A stretch of DNA of 64,000 nt. Origin: Conyzicola lurida. Lineage in GTDB: Bacteria > Actinomycetota > Actinomycetes > Actinomycetales > Microbacteriaceae. A program made the translations under genes and the position numbers. The stretch is taken from the NCBI RefSeq assembly GCF_014204935.1, contig NZ_JACHMJ010000001.1:3286001-3350000 (forward strand). Reading direction: 5' to 3'. Positions 9,372 to 19,154 of the stretch are shown here, piece after piece (position 1 is the first letter of the stretch; every line of letters begins with the position of its first letter). The notes under the pieces were generated by a model. The model had not been told where the DNA came from and did no database searches. It saw only the letters and a list, made by a program, of their open reading frames with translations.

Positions 9372-9375
9372 ATTT

Positions 9376-9774
9376 ATGAACACGGTCCTGCTCGTCATCG
9401 GCGCGGTCTTCGCGGTACTCGCGGCCGTGCTGCACGTCGTGATCTTCCGGCTCGAGAGCATCAACTGGAGCAGACCCGCGGTGTGGAAGCGCTTCGGGGT
9501 CGCCTCGCAGTCCGACGCCGACGTCGTGCGCCCGATGGCCTACAACCAGGGCTTCTACAACCTGTTCCTCGGCATCGGCGCGCTGCTCGGCGCCGCCCTG
9601 CTGCTCACGCCCGTGGCCCTCGCGGGCTACGGCATCGCGCTCTTCGCCACGGGCAGCATGCTCGCGGCGGCGACCGTGCTGATCCTCTCGAACCGCAGGC
9701 TCGCGCGCGCCGCGATCACGCAGGGCACGTTCCCGCTGCTCGCGGTGCTGTTCCTGCTGCTCGCGCTGATCTAG
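9376..9774 (+). CDS. DUF1304-family membrane protein
   Basis: A 132-aa protein with four hydrophobic segments and the family features FRLESINW near the first loop and NQGFYNLFL before the second helix. DUF1304 proteins are small integral membrane proteins, sometimes labelled epimerases without good evidence; the function is unknown. It starts four bases after the reductase stop and its end overlaps the end of the convergent hemL gene by four bases (CTAG). Confidence 0.8.
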   Translation: MNTVLLVIGAVFAVLAAVLHVVIFRLESINWSRPAVWKRFGVASQSDADVVRPMAYNQGFYNLFLGIGALLGAALLLTPVALAGYGIALFATGSMLAAATVLILSNRRLARAAITQGTFPLLAVLFLLLALI

Positions 9775-11081
9775 GCCGTGGCGGCCGCGGCGGCCCTCGC
9801 GGCACCGGGCAGGGCCTCGAGGATACGCCCCATCGCGGTGTCGTCGAGCGCCGACGACACGAACCACGCCTCGAACACGCTCGGCGGCAGCGAGACACCG
9901 GCGTCGAGCATCGCGTGGAAGAACGCGGGGTACCGGAACGCGTCCTGGTCTTTGACCTGCGCGTAGTCCTCGGGGACCGCCGAGCGGAACGCGAACGAGA
10001 ACAGGTTGCCGGCCCGCTGCACGGTGTGCTCCACACCTTCCGCGGTGAGGGCGGCGGATGCCGCGTCCGACACGGTCGCGGCGGCGAGGTCGAGCGCGCG
10101 GTATACGGAGGCGTCCGCGGCCCGCAGCGTCGCGATGCCTGCGGCGACCGCCACCGGGTTCCCGCTGAGCGTTCCGGCCTGGTAGACGGGGCCGAGCGGC
10201 GCGAGGTAGTCCATGATGTCGGCGCGGCCGCCGAGCGCGGCGAGCGGCATACCTCCGCCCACGACCTTGCCGAACGTGACGAGGTCGGGCGCGTAGCCCG
10301 GAGTCTCGGGCGTCTGCGCCTCGAGCCCGAGCCAGCCGCCGGCGCCCACGCGGAAGCCGGTGAGCACTTCGTCGACGATGAGCAGCGCGCCGTGCGCGTG
10401 GGCGGTCTCGGTGAGGAACGCGGTGAAACCGGGCAGGGGGGTTACTACGCCCATGTTCGCTGCAGCGGCCTCGGTGATCACCGCGGCGATGCGGTCGCCG
10501 TGCTCGGCGAACACCGCGGTGACCGCGTCGCGGTCGTTGTACGGCAGCACAAGGGTCTGCGCGGCGGTCGCGGCGGTGACGCCGGCCGAGCCGGGCATGG
10601 CCATTGTCGCGAGTCCCGACCCGGCCTCGGCGAGCAGGCCGTCGGAGTGGCCGTGGTAGTGACCCGCGAACTTCACCAGCAGGTCGCGCCCGGTGAACCC
10701 GCGCGCAAGACGGATCGCCGTCATCGTCGCCTCGGTGCCGGTCGACACGAGCCGCACCTTCTCGACGGCGGGGACCCGTTCGAGAATCAGCTCGGCGAGC
10801 TCGGTCTCCCCCGGCGTCGATGCACCGAACGAGAGGCCGCGCGCCGCGGCATCCTGTACCGCCTTGATCACCGACGGGTGGGCGTGGCCCAGAATCGCGG
10901 GGCCCCAGGAGTTGACGAGGTCGACGTAGCTGCGTCCCTCCACGTCGGTGATGTACGCGCCCGTGGCCTCGACGAAGAAGCGCGGGGTGCCGCCGACGGA
11001 GCCGAAGGCGCGCACGGGCGAGTTGACGCCGCCGGGGATGGCGGCGCGGGCGCGGTCGAAGGCCTGCTGGTTGGTGGTCAT
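9771..11081 (-). CDS. hemL: Glutamate-1-semialdehyde 2,1-aminomutase
   Basis: A 436-aa PLP enzyme converting glutamate 1-semialdehyde to 5-aminolevulinate, the second step of the C5 tetrapyrrole route begun by HemA. Lys272 in the segment TFGKVVGGG is the Schiff-base lysine, and Asp237 in IVDEVLTG contacts the PLP nitrogen. The length is typical. It is the last gene of the heme operon and its ATG overlaps the hemB stop (ATGA). Confidence 0.96.
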   Translation of the reverse strand: MTTNQQAFDRARAAIPGGVNSPVRAFGSVGGTPRFFVEATGAYITDVEGRSYVDLVNSWGPAILGHAHPSVIKAVQDAAARGLSFGASTPGETELAELILERVPAVEKVRLVSTGTEATMTAIRLARGFTGRDLLVKFAGHYHGHSDGLLAEAGSGLATMAMPGSAGVTAATAAQTLVLPYNDRDAVTAVFAEHGDRIAAVITEAAAANMGVVTPLPGFTAFLTETAHAHGALLIVDEVLTGFRVGAGGWLGLEAQTPETPGYAPDLVTFGKVVGGGMPLAALGGRADIMDYLAPLGPVYQAGTLSGNPVAVAAGIATLRAADASVYRALDLAAATVSDAASAALTAEGVEHTVQRAGNLFSFAFRSAVPEDYAQVKDQDAFRYPAFFHAMLDAGVSLPPSVFEAWFVSSALDDTAMGRILEALPGAARAAAAATA

Positions 11082-12058
11082 GAGCGACGGAGCCTTTCTG
11101 CGAGCTCGACGGCCCAGTAGGTGAGCACGACGTCGGCGCCGGCGCGCTTGATGGCGAGCACGGATTCGTCGATGGCGCGTTCGCGGTCGATCCAGCCGTT
11201 GGCGGCGGCGGCCTCGATCATCGCGTACTCGCCGGAGACCTGGTACGCCCAGACCGGCACGCTCGAGGTGGCGGCGACGTCCGCGAGCACGTCGAGGTAG
11301 CTGCCGGCCGGCTTCACCATCACGACGTCGGCGCCCTCGATGATGTCGAGCTCGACCTCGAGCTGGCCCTCGCGGCGGTTGGCGGGATCCATCTGGTACG
11401 CGCGGCGGTCGCCGACGAGCGACGAGTTGACCGCCTCACGGAACGGCCCGTAGAAGGCCGACGCGTACTTGGCCGCGTAGGCGAGGATGGCGGTATCGAC
11501 GAACCCGGAACCCTCGAGCGCCTCGCGCACGACGGCGGTCTGGCCGTCCATCATGCCGCTGAGCCCGAGCATCTGCGATCCCGACGCGGCCTGCACGAGC
11601 GCCATCTCCCGGTAGCGCTCGAGGGTCGCCTCGTTGTCGACCCGGCCGAGCGCGTCGAGGACGCCGCAGTGGCCGTGGTCGGTGAATTCGTCGAGGCAGA
11701 GGTCGGTCTGCACGACGAGCGCGCCGCCCGCCGCGTCGACCGCTGCACGGGTGCCGACGTTGAGGATGCCGTCGGGGTCGGTGGCGCCGGAGCCGATCGC
11801 GTCCTTCTCGAGCGGCACGCCGAAGAGCATCACACCGCCGATCCCGGCCTCGGCTGCGGCCTCGACCGCGCGCTGCAGGCTGTCGACGCTGTGGTGCACG
11901 ACGCCGGGCATGGAGCCGATTTCGACCGGCTCGTCGATTCCCTCGCGCACGAACATCGGCAGCACGAGGTCGGCGGGGTGCAGACGGGTCTCGGCGACGA
12001 GTCGGCGCATCGCGGGCGAGCTGCGCAGTCGGCGGGGGCGGATGCTGCGTTCGGTCAT
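11078..12058 (-). CDS. hemB: Delta-aminolevulinic acid dehydratase (porphobilinogen synthase)
   Basis: A 326-aa enzyme condensing two 5-aminolevulinates to porphobilinogen. The two active-site lysines fit Lys197 ([10 protein letters not shown]) and Lys249 ([11 protein letters not shown]). The metal segment reads [11 protein letters not shown] (121-131), with aspartate where the classic zinc enzymes have the middle cysteine, so metal use may be mixed or magnesium-based (inference). The 34-base gap to hemD is the widest between the enzyme genes of this part of the operon. Confidence 0.96.
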   Translation of the reverse strand: MTERSIRPRRLRSSPAMRRLVAETRLHPADLVLPMFVREGIDEPVEIGSMPGVVHHSVDSLQRAVEAAAEAGIGGVMLFGVPLEKDAIGSGATDPDGILNVGTRAAVDAAGGALVVQTDLCLDEFTDHGHCGVLDALGRVDNEATLERYREMALVQAASGSQMLGLSGMMDGQTAVVREALEGSGFVDTAILAYAAKYASAFYGPFREAVNSSLVGDRRAYQMDPANRREGQLEVELDIIEGADVVMVKPAGSYLDVLADVAATSSVPVWAYQVSGEYAMIEAAAANGWIDRERAIDESVLAIKRAGADVVLTYWAVELAERLRRS

Positions 12059-12092
12059 GTCAGTCCTTGGTGGGCGCGTCTGCGCCCGGTAA

Positions 12093-12878
12093 TCAGTCTT
12101 CTGGTGGTTCTTCTGCGCCCGCTGCGACGAACTCGACGAGCGCGTCGACGAGGGCGTCGGCGGAGCGGCTCTCCGCGATGACGTCGACCGTGAGGCCGGC
12201 GGCGCGGGCGTCGAACGCGGTGCGCGGGCCGATACAGGCGACGATGGTGCCTTCGGGCAACGGCGACAGCTGCTTGGCGACCTGGCGGGCCACGCTGCCG
12301 GAGGTGACGAGCACGGCGCCGATGCGGCCCGATGCGACGTCGGCGGCGACGTGTTCGGCGATGGGCACGCCGACAGTGCGGTAGGCGGAGACGAACTGCA
12401 CGTCGAGTCCGAGCTCGGCGAGACCGCTGACCAGGGTGGGTTCGGCGATGTCGGACTGCGGGATGAGGACGCGGCCGTTGATCTCGGCGGTCGGCCACTC
12501 CTTGAGCAGACCGCGCGCCGAGTTGTCGCCCTCGGGGATGAACGTGACCTGGTAGCCCGCGACCGCGAGCGCGGCGGCGGTGGTCTCGCCCACGGCGGCG
12601 ATGCGCGTGCCGGGGGGCACGCTCACGCTCTGCCCGGCGAGCACGTCGACCGTCGTCGCGCTGGTGACGACGAGCCAGTCGAACTGGCCGTCCTGCAGCT
12701 CGTAGAACGCATTGGCGAGGGTCTGCGCGTCGTCGGTCGAGGCGAAGTTGATGAGCGGCGCGATCACCGGAACCGCGCCGTAGCCGCGCAGCGTCGCCGC
12801 CACGGTGTCGCCCCAGCGTCCGCCGCGGGGAACGAGCACGCGCCAGCCCGAGAGGGGTTTCGCCGCTTTCACCGTCAC
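12093..12878 (-). CDS. hemD: Uroporphyrinogen-III synthase
   Basis: A 261-aa protein that closes and inverts ring D of hydroxymethylbilane to give uroporphyrinogen III. HemD sequences are poorly conserved; support comes from [13 protein letters not shown] at the N-terminus, [12 protein letters not shown], and [11 protein letters not shown] in the second half, together with its position right after hemC. The GTG start at 12878 overlaps the hemC stop (GTGA). Confidence 0.88.
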   Translation of the reverse strand: MTVKAAKPLSGWRVLVPRGGRWGDTVAATLRGYGAVPVIAPLINFASTDDAQTLANAFYELQDGQFDWLVVTSATTVDVLAGQSVSVPPGTRIAAVGETTAAALAVAGYQVTFIPEGDNSARGLLKEWPTAEINGRVLIPQSDIAEPTLVSGLAELGLDVQFVSAYRTVGVPIAEHVAADVASGRIGAVLVTSGSVARQVAKQLSPLPEGTIVACIGPRTAFDARAAGLTVDVIAESRSADALVDALVEFVAAGAEEPPED

Positions 12879-13858
12879 GGGGTGCCTCCGACCGGTGCGA
12901 AACGGGCGGCACCGTTCTCGAGCAGCTCGGCGGCGACGCGCTGCGCGACCTCGAGCGAGGGCTGAGGGGTGTCGGCGGCGTAGAGCGCGTGCGAGCTGGT
13001 GAGCTTCTCGGTGCCGTCGGGGCTGTAGACCCGGGCGTCGAGGAAGAGCAGGCCGTCGTCGATCTGGCCGTGGGCGCCGATCGGGGCCGCGCAGCCCGCT
13101 TCGAGCAGGGCGAGCACGTGGCGTTCGGCCTCCACGATCGTGCGGGTGGGGTTGTGGTTGAGCGCCGAGACGAGCTTCTCGTCGCCGGTGCGCACCTCGA
13201 GGGCGAGCGCTCCCTGGCCGGGCGCGGTGGGCCAGCCGTCGAGCGAGAGGAACTCGGTGACCGCGCCGAGACGGCCCAGACGGTCGAGTCCGGCGGCGGC
13301 GAGCACGACGGCGTCGAGACGACCCTCGGCCACGTGGGCCAGGCGGGTGTCGACGTTGCCGCGGATGTCGACGACCTCGATGTCGGGGCGGCGCGCGTGC
13401 AGCTGCGCGGCACGGCGCGGCGACCCGGTGCCGACGCGGGCGCCGGCGGGCAGGTCGTCCATGGTCAGGCCGTCGCGGGCGCAGAGCGCGTCGCGGGCGT
13501 CGACGCGCTTGGGGATCGCGCCGATCGAGAGGCCGGGGTACGCGGCGGTGGGCAGGTCTTTGAGCGAGTGCACGACGACGTCGACGCGGCCGGCGATGAG
13601 CGCCTCGCGCAGTGCGCCGGCGAACACGCCCGTGCCGCCGAGGCTCGCGAGCGATTCGGTCGAGGTGTCGCCTTCGGTGCGCACGGTGACGATCTCGATG
13701 ACGACGCCGGTCTTCGCGGCGAGAGCGCTGGCGATCGTCTGGGTCTGCGAGACGGCGAGCGCGCTGCCGCGCGTGCCGATGCGCACGACGGCGCCGGTGC
13801 CCGCGTGGGCCGAGCCGATGGTGGGGTGGTTCGGCGCCGTGTCCTTCGATTGCGTCAT
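12875..13858 (-). CDS. hemC: Hydroxymethylbilane synthase (porphobilinogen deaminase)
   Basis: A 327-aa enzyme assembling four porphobilinogens into hydroxymethylbilane. IGTRGSALA (27-35) opens the first domain; VHSLKDLP (97-103) carries the catalytic aspartate; Cys256 in LLEAGCAAPIG anchors the dipyrromethane cofactor. The ATG overlaps the cpfC stop and the end overlaps the hemD start. Confidence 0.95.
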   Translation of the reverse strand: MTQSKDTAPNHPTIGSAHAGTGAVVRIGTRGSALAVSQTQTIASALAAKTGVVIEIVTVRTEGDTSTESLASLGGTGVFAGALREALIAGRVDVVVHSLKDLPTAAYPGLSIGAIPKRVDARDALCARDGLTMDDLPAGARVGTGSPRRAAQLHARRPDIEVVDIRGNVDTRLAHVAEGRLDAVVLAAAGLDRLGRLGAVTEFLSLDGWPTAPGQGALALEVRTGDEKLVSALNHNPTRTIVEAERHVLALLEAGCAAPIGAHGQIDDGLLFLDARVYSPDGTEKLTSSHALYAADTPQPSLEVAQRVAAELLENGAARFAPVGGTP

Positions 13859-15063
13859 GGAAGAACTCCCGCGAGAGCCGGCTTGAAGCCGGCACGCACG
13901 TTCTCGCAGCATCCCGGGCGGCAGACGTCGTACCAGGGCCCGAGGTCGGTCATGGCCGGGCGGTCGGCGACGGGCACGCCGTCGCGGCGCTCGAGCACGA
14001 GGTCGACCAGGCCGGTCACGTAGGCGGCGTGCACACCGGGGGTGGGAACGCGCACCGCGAAGATGCCGTTCTCTTCGCTGGTCTCCATGGCCTCGGTGTC
14101 GAGGTCCCACTTCACCTCCATGTGGTCGCTGACGAAGCCGAGCGGCACGATGACGACGGCCTTGATACCCTGGCCGGCGAGTTCGACGATCGAGTCGTTG
14201 ATGTCGGGCTCGAGCCACGGCATGCTGGGCGGGCCGGAGCGCGACTGGTAGACGAGCGACCACTTCTCGACGCCCGCAGCCTCGGACATGACCACTTCGG
14301 CCACCGCGAGGTGCTGCGCCGCGTACGCGCCGTCGGGGCCGAAGCCGCGCGAGGCGGGACCGGAGCGTTCGGCGTCCGATGACGGGATGCTGTGCGTGGC
14401 GAACAGGATGTGGGTCTCTTCGGGGCTGATGCCCTGGGCCGCGACATCCAGAAGCCCCTGTTTGACACCGTCGATGAAGGGCTGCACGAAGCCGGGGTGG
14501 TCGAAGAACTGGCGCACCTTGTCGATCTTGATGGTGTCGCCGAGGCCGGTCTCCTCGAGGGCGATCGCGTAGTCCTCGCGGTACTGGCGGCAGCTCGAGA
14601 ACGAGCTGTACGCGCTCGTGCCGATGGCGATGAGCTTGGTGAAGCCGCGCTGGTTCGCCTCGGTGAGCGCGTCGCGCATGTACGGGGTCCAGTTGCGGTT
14701 GCCCCAGATGACGGGCAGGTCGACGCCGCGGCGCTCGAGTTCGGCCTCGAGGGCCGCCTTGAGCTCGCGGTTCTGGTCGTTGATGGGGCTGACGCCGCCG
14801 AATGCCCGGTAGTGGTGGGCGACCTCTTCGAGGCGCTCCTCGGGGATGCCGCGGCCGCGCGTGACGTTACGCAGGAACGGGATCACATCGTCCTGCCCCT
14901 CCGGCCCGCCGAAGCTGGCGAGCAGGATGGCGTCGTAGGCGACGGGGGTCGTCACGTGCTCGGCGCCCGATGCCGCTTCGTCGGATGCCGCGTTGAGCAC
15001 GATCACCGGCTCGGGGAGGTTGCTGGCGTCCAACTGGTCGAACGCGCCGTTACTGATGGTCAC
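13855..15063 (-). CDS. cpfC: Coproporphyrin III ferrochelatase
   Basis: A 402-aa ferrochelatase that inserts Fe2+ into coproporphyrin III in the actinobacterial heme route. ILLASFGGPEG starts the catalytic domain, FATHSIP carries the metal-site histidine, and YQSRSGPPSMPWLEPD is the family signature with its glutamate. The C-terminal tail has three cysteines (DVCRPGCCE) that resemble the [2Fe-2S] ligands known in some actinobacterial ferrochelatases; cluster binding here is inference. The GTG start overlaps the chdC stop. Confidence 0.94.
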   Translation of the reverse strand: MTISNGAFDQLDASNLPEPVIVLNAASDEAASGAEHVTTPVAYDAILLASFGGPEGQDDVIPFLRNVTRGRGIPEERLEEVAHHYRAFGGVSPINDQNRELKAALEAELERRGVDLPVIWGNRNWTPYMRDALTEANQRGFTKLIAIGTSAYSSFSSCRQYREDYAIALEETGLGDTIKIDKVRQFFDHPGFVQPFIDGVKQGLLDVAAQGISPEETHILFATHSIPSSDAERSGPASRGFGPDGAYAAQHLAVAEVVMSEAAGVEKWSLVYQSRSGPPSMPWLEPDINDSIVELAGQGIKAVVIVPLGFVSDHMEVKWDLDTEAMETSEENGIFAVRVPTPGVHAAYVTGLVDLVLERRDGVPVADRPAMTDLGPWYDVCRPGCCENVRAGFKPALAGVLP

Positions 15064-15749
15064 GCGAGTACCTCCGCGATCTCCGAGATCTCGATGCGAC
15101 GCCCGGTGTAGAAAGGAACTTCTTCGCGCACGTGCCGGCGCGCTTCGGTGTTGCGCAGGTGGCGCATGAGGTCGACCAGGTCGACGAGTTCGGGGGCCTC
15201 GAGACCGAGGATCCATTCGTAGTCGCCGAGCGCGAAGCTCGCGACGGTGTTGGCGAGCACCTGCGGGTACTGGCTTCCCTTGCGGCCGTGGTCGCCGAGC
15301 ATCTTGCGACGCTCCTCCTCGGGAAGCAGGTACCACTCGTAGCTGCGCACGAACGGGTAGACGGTCAGCCACGCGGCCGGCTCTTTGCCGCGCATGAACG
15401 CGGGGAGGTGGTTGTTGGTGAACTCGGCGTCACGGTGCACGCCCATGGCGTTCCACACCGGCAGCAGAGTGGAGAGCTGGCCGCTGCGGCGCAGTTCGCG
15501 CAGCGCCCACTGCAGGGTCTGGGGGTTCTCGCCGTGGATCCAGATCATGATGTCGGAATCGGCACGGATGGACGAGACGTCGTAGAAGCCGCGGATGGTG
15601 ACACCGGCGGCCTCTACGGCGGCGATCGCGTCCTCGAGTCCGCCGCTCCCCGCCGGGCGCGACGGATCGCGCTTCAGAACCGACCACAGGGTGTAACCCA
15701 GTGTTTCGGTGAGCGGAGGAGTGGCCTGAATATCGGAGCTATGACCCAT
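15060..15749 (-). CDS. chdC: Coproheme decarboxylase (HemQ/ChdC)
   Basis: A 229-aa chlorite-dismutase-fold protein that oxidatively decarboxylates coproheme to heme b with peroxide, the last step of the coproporphyrin pathway. Supporting segments are YTLWSVLKRD near the N-terminus, SDIMIWIHGENP, PFVRSYEWYLL, and MLGDHGRKG, which holds the probable heme-ligand histidine. I chose the ATG at 15749 because GGGGAGGA lies ahead at good spacing; an upstream start would add 24 residues encoded by that leader. A 44-base gap separates it from the DUF3618 gene. Confidence 0.93.
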   Translation of the reverse strand: MGHSSDIQATPPLTETLGYTLWSVLKRDPSRPAGSGGLEDAIAAVEAAGVTIRGFYDVSSIRADSDIMIWIHGENPQTLQWALRELRRSGQLSTLLPVWNAMGVHRDAEFTNNHLPAFMRGKEPAAWLTVYPFVRSYEWYLLPEEERRKMLGDHGRKGSQYPQVLANTVASFALGDYEWILGLEAPELVDLVDLMRHLRNTEARRHVREEVPFYTGRRIEISEIAEVLA

Positions 15750-15793
15750 AGGGTCTATCCTCCCCCTGTCCGAGGGGAGTTGCGAATCGAGAT

Positions 15794-16021
15794 CTAATCG
15801 TCTCCGCTGAGCAGCGCCCATGCTACGAGGCCGATGACGGATGCCGCGACCGCGGTAGCGCCCACGATGAACGGGATCGGGTTCTCGTCGTACGCGATCT
15901 TCGCCTTGTCGGCGTAGCGGCTCGCCTGCTTCTTGACGTTGAGCTTGTCTTCGATCGCGTCGAGCGTGCTCTCGAGCTCCGCGCGCTGCGCGGCGATCTT
16001 GCTGTCGATGGAGTCGGTCAT
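15794..16021 (-). CDS. DUF3618 small membrane protein
   Basis: A 75-aa protein: a charged helical N-terminal half (SKIAAQRAELESTLDAIEDK, the DUF3618 signature) followed by one membrane segment near 50-70. Function unknown. It is one base after the holin-like gene and forms an envelope-protein trio inside the heme operon. Confidence 0.78.
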   Translation of the reverse strand: MTDSIDSKIAAQRAELESTLDAIEDKLNVKKQASRYADKAKIAYDENPIPFIVGATAVAASVIGLVAWALLSGDD

Positions 16022-16022
16022 G

Positions 16023-16454
16023 TCAATCCCGCTTTCCTGTATCGGTTGCTGTGTCGTGGTGGCCGATGCCCTTGATGGCGTTGACGTCTTGCTTGACGCT
16101 CTCGATGGTCTCGGTGGGTACCGGGGGCGTGCCGCGCTTGAGCAGCGAGACGCCGATCAGCACGAGGATCGCCGTGATCAGCAGCAGCGCGCCGCCGACG
16201 ATGAGCGCCGCGAGCCACGCCGGCAGCGCGGTGGCTATTCCGAGAACGGCGGCCGCGAGCAGCACAGCGAAGGCGAAGAACGCGAAGAACGCGCCCGCCG
16301 CGATGAGGCCGACGCCGATGCCGATCTCCTTGACCTTGCCGATCAGCTCCGCCTTCAGGCGTTCGAGCTCGCTGCGCAGCAGAGCGACGAGGTAGCCGGG
16401 CAGGTCGCCGATCAGCTTGAACAGCGACCGCTTGGGTAGTTCTTGCCCGCTCAT
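16023..16454 (-). CDS. Holin-superfamily-III-like (DUF1469) membrane protein
   Basis: A 143-aa protein with an amphipathic N-terminal region (LFKLIGDLPGYLVALLRSEL) and two long hydrophobic segments around 50-75 and 82-108. Such proteins are annotated as phage holin family but are common chromosomal genes in Actinobacteria; no phage genes adjoin, so a lytic role is unlikely. It lies between the YtxH-like and DUF3618 genes. Confidence 0.75.
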   Translation of the reverse strand: MSGQELPKRSLFKLIGDLPGYLVALLRSELERLKAELIGKVKEIGIGVGLIAAGAFFAFFAFAVLLAAAVLGIATALPAWLAALIVGGALLLITAILVLIGVSLLKRGTPPVPTETIESVKQDVNAIKGIGHHDTATDTGKRD

Positions 16455-16459
16455 GGCGC

Positions 16460-16774
16460 CTACTTCGATGCGCTCTTCGACGCGGTCGACTTGGAGGCCG
16501 ACTTTGTCGGCGACTTACGCGCGGCGGGCTTGGCGGCGGGCTTGCCCGCGACCTGCGAGACGACCTTCTTGGCGCCGCTGGCGAGGAAGCCGGCGACCTC
16601 GGGGGCCTTGTCCTTCACGAAACCCTCGGCTTCGTCGAACTGGCGCTGCACTCGCGGGGAGTTCCAGACGTTGCCCACGGCACGCTTGATGTCTTCGTAT
16701 CGCTCACGTCCGGCGCGGGCACCGAGTACGTAACCGACTCCGATGCCGACGACCAAAAGGATCTTGCCTTTCAT
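16460..16774 (-). CDS. YtxH-like small membrane protein with Lys/Ala/Ser-rich tail
   Basis: A 104-aa protein. The N-terminus KILLVVGIGVGYVLGARAG is a single membrane segment of the YtxH type, followed by a charged helix and a low-complexity tail of alanine, lysine and serine repeats. Function unknown; an envelope or stress role is inference. It starts the three-gene insert between cgoX and chdC. Confidence 0.72.
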   Translation of the reverse strand: MKGKILLVVGIGVGYVLGARAGRERYEDIKRAVGNVWNSPRVQRQFDEAEGFVKDKAPEVAGFLASGAKKVVSQVAGKPAAKPAARKSPTKSASKSTASKSASK

Positions 16775-16822
16775 GGTTTACTCCGCTTTCGTTTCGTGAA
16801 TGATTCTTTCAGCGTAACCGGG

Positions 16823-18085
16823 TTACCCGGCGTGATTGCTGAGCAGAGCTTTCGCTTGTGCCTCTGAGTGCCCAATGATATTTGCCAGTCCCGTTCCGGC
16901 GATAGCCTCGCCGACGACGACGATGCCCTCGGGGACGACCTCGCTGACGGCGGCGCGTGACCACTGCACGCGGGCGAAGTCGAGCACCGCGGACGGCTCG
17001 AGCGGCACGCCGAGCAGAGCCGCGGCATCCTCCCTCGCGATCTCGGCGAGGCCCTGGTGGTCGGAGGCGTACGACAACCGCACAACGTGCTTGCCGCCGG
17101 CCCGCTCGGCCAGCCACTCCCACTTGGCGGTGGCGTGCGTGAGGGCCTTGGCCCGGATTCCGGCGGCACCCTCGGCGACGAGCACGCCGGTGCCGCGCGG
17201 GGCCGCGTCGAGCGCCGGCGAGTCGAGCACGAGAGTGGCGAGCGTCACGGTGCGGGGTGGCTGGCGGTCGCCGACGAGAAGGCCGGATGTCGCGACGACG
17301 ACGGCTCCGCGGAGGGTGTCGCCACCGACCCTGACCTCGCCCGGGGCGACGGCGGTCGCGCGGCTGTTCAGACGGATCTCGGCACCGAGGTGCGTGACGT
17401 CGGCCACGAGCTCGTCGACGATGCGCACGAGTCCGCCGCGGATACCGAGGACGGCCGAGCCCGCGGGGGCGGCGGCGCGGATGGTGCGCACCGCCCCGGC
17501 CAGGGTGCGTTCGCGGTGGAGGGCGGCGCGCAACTGCGGCGCCACGCGGTCGAGTGCGAGGTCGTCGGGCGACGCCGAGTGCACGCCCTGCACGACGGGT
17601 GCCACGAGCTTGTCGACCATGGCGTCGCCCATGCGGGCGCGCACCAGCTGGCCCAGCGTCTCGGACTTCGCACCGACCCTGGTCGGCAGGAGGGTATCGC
17701 CGAGGTAGGCGCGCAGGGCGGCGCGGGTACCGATGACCGTGATCACGTCGGCGGCCGCGGGAACCCCGGGTATGCCGAGCAGGCTCGTCGCGGGCAGCGG
17801 CACGGCCGGTCCGCTCGTCGGCTGCAGCCAGGCACCCGCGGGGTTCGGCGAGACGATCTCGCCGCCGAGCCCGATCTCGCCCAGCAGCGCCTGCACGGTG
17901 CCGCCGCGGGTCGCGAAGCTCTCGGCTCCGGCGTCGAGGGTGATCCCGCCGACGACGTGCCGGGAGATGTTGCCGCCGAGACGGTCGGACGCCTCGACCA
18001 CGGTCACCCGGAGGCCGCTCTTCAGCAGCCTCCGCGCGGTGACCAGGCCGGCGAGCCCGCCGCCGACGACGACGACGTCGGTCAT
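16823..18085 (-). CDS. cgoX: Coproporphyrinogen III oxidase (protoporphyrinogen-oxidase family, CgoX/HemY)
   Basis: A 420-aa FAD enzyme that oxidises coproporphyrinogen III to coproporphyrin III in this pathway. The N-terminal dinucleotide fold is VVVGGGLAGLVTARRL, followed by VEASDRLGGNI, and the C-terminal FAD motif includes VVGEAIAGTGLANIIG. Presence of cpfC and chdC rather than a protoporphyrin-specific route argues for the coproporphyrinogen substrate. Its ATG overlaps the hemE stop (ATGA). Confidence 0.93.
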   Translation of the reverse strand: MTDVVVVGGGLAGLVTARRLLKSGLRVTVVEASDRLGGNISRHVVGGITLDAGAESFATRGGTVQALLGEIGLGGEIVSPNPAGAWLQPTSGPAVPLPATSLLGIPGVPAAADVITVIGTRAALRAYLGDTLLPTRVGAKSETLGQLVRARMGDAMVDKLVAPVVQGVHSASPDDLALDRVAPQLRAALHRERTLAGAVRTIRAAAPAGSAVLGIRGGLVRIVDELVADVTHLGAEIRLNSRATAVAPGEVRVGGDTLRGAVVVATSGLLVGDRQPPRTVTLATLVLDSPALDAAPRGTGVLVAEGAAGIRAKALTHATAKWEWLAERAGGKHVVRLSYASDHQGLAEIAREDAAALLGVPLEPSAVLDFARVQWSRAAVSEVVPEGIVVVGEAIAGTGLANIIGHSEAQAKALLSNHAG

Positions 18086-19137
18086 CCGGCGTGGACCTGC
18101 TCGACGATCCGGGTCAGCACGTCGGGGTTGGTCTCGGGCGGCACGCCGTGGCCGAGGTTGAGCACGTGGGCGGGTGCCTCGCGGCCGCGGTCGATCACGT
18201 CGTTCACGTGTGCGGCGAGGATGTGCGCGGGGGCGCCGAGGAGTGCGGGGTCGAGGTTGCCCTGCAGCGGCACGGTCCCGCCGAGGCGGCGGTTGGCCTC
18301 GTCGAGCGGGATGCGCCAGTCGACGCCCATGACGTCGGCGCCGACGTCGTGCATGTGCGCGAGGACCTCGCCGCTGCCGACGCCGAAGTGCACCTTCGGC
18401 ACCTCGAGGCCGCGAAGGTGTGAGAGCGCCCGCTTGGAGTGCGGGGCGACGCGGCGCACGTACTGCTGCGCGCTGAGCGACCCGACCCAGGAGTCGAACA
18501 GCTGCACGGCGGACGCGCCGGCGAAGACCTGCGCCTTGAGGAATGCGCCGCTGACGTCGGCGCACCAGTTGAGCAGCTCCGCCCAGGCGTGCGGCTCGGT
18601 GTACATCATGGTGCGCGTGCGCAGTTGGTCCTTCGACGGGCCGCCCTCGATCAGGTACGACGCGAGCGTGAACGGGGCGCCGGCGAAACCGATGAGCGGT
18701 GTCGTGCCGAGCTCGGCGACGGTGCGCTGGACACCCTCGATGATCGGGGCGAGTGCTTCGGGTTCGATGGGTCGCAATGCCGCGACATCCGACACGCTTC
18801 TGATCGGATTGGCGAGAACCGGGCCGCGCCCGGGGACGATTTCGACCTCGACACCTGCGAGTTTGATGGGAATCACGATGTCACTGAAGAAGATCGCGGC
18901 GTCGACCTTGTGGCGTCGCACGGGCTGCAGCGTGATCTCGCTCGACAATTCGGGGGTCAGGCAGGCGTCGAGCATGGCGTTTCCGACCCGGAGTTCGCGG
19001 TATTCCGGGAGCGAACGGCCCGCCTGGCGCATGAACCACACGGGCGGCGTCGCCTGACGTTCGCCGCGGTAGGCGCGGATGAGGGGGGCGTCGGAGGTCC
19101 GGCCGTCGACGAGCGGATGGTTATCTGGCAGAGTCAC
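18082..19137 (-). CDS. hemE: Uroporphyrinogen decarboxylase
   Basis: A 351-aa enzyme removing four acetate carboxyls from uroporphyrinogen III to give coproporphyrinogen III. The signature PPVWFMRQAGRSLPEYR lies at 31-47, and GFAGAPFTLASYLIEGG is also typical. The only plausible start is a GTG at 19137 without Shine-Dalgarno sequence. TAATGT lies seven bases upstream, predicting a leaderless mRNA that begins the whole minus-strand heme operon. Confidence 0.96.
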   Translation of the reverse strand: MTLPDNHPLVDGRTSDAPLIRAYRGERQATPPVWFMRQAGRSLPEYRELRVGNAMLDACLTPELSSEITLQPVRRHKVDAAIFFSDIVIPIKLAGVEVEIVPGRGPVLANPIRSVSDVAALRPIEPEALAPIIEGVQRTVAELGTTPLIGFAGAPFTLASYLIEGGPSKDQLRTRTMMYTEPHAWAELLNWCADVSGAFLKAQVFAGASAVQLFDSWVGSLSAQQYVRRVAPHSKRALSHLRGLEVPKVHFGVGSGEVLAHMHDVGADVMGVDWRIPLDEANRRLGGTVPLQGNLDPALLGAPAHILAAHVNDVIDRGREAPAHVLNLGHGVPPETNPDVLTRIVEQVHAG

Positions 19138-19154
19138 GGAGTTAACATTAGGTT
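19138..19154. promoter_or_regulatory. Bidirectional leaderless promoter between hemE and hemA
   Basis: Only 17 bases separate the two divergent GTG start codons. The palindrome-like TAACATTA (19143-19150) reads as TAACAT on the plus strand, six bases before hemA, and TAATGT on the minus strand, seven bases before hemE. Both fit TANNNT -10 boxes on the same base pairs, so one element could start both arms of heme synthesis. The predicted start sites are 18 bp apart. Confidence 0.65.

Noticed and set aside
16023-16454. A prophage, suggested by the holin-like gene
   Set aside because: No endolysin, capsid, terminase or integrase is near; the gene is embedded in the heme operon and such proteins are common chromosomal genes.
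16814-16826. Palindrome GTAACCGGGTTAC as an operator
   Set aside because: It overlaps the cgoX stop codon inside an operon, where a repressor site would have no clear role; probably chance.
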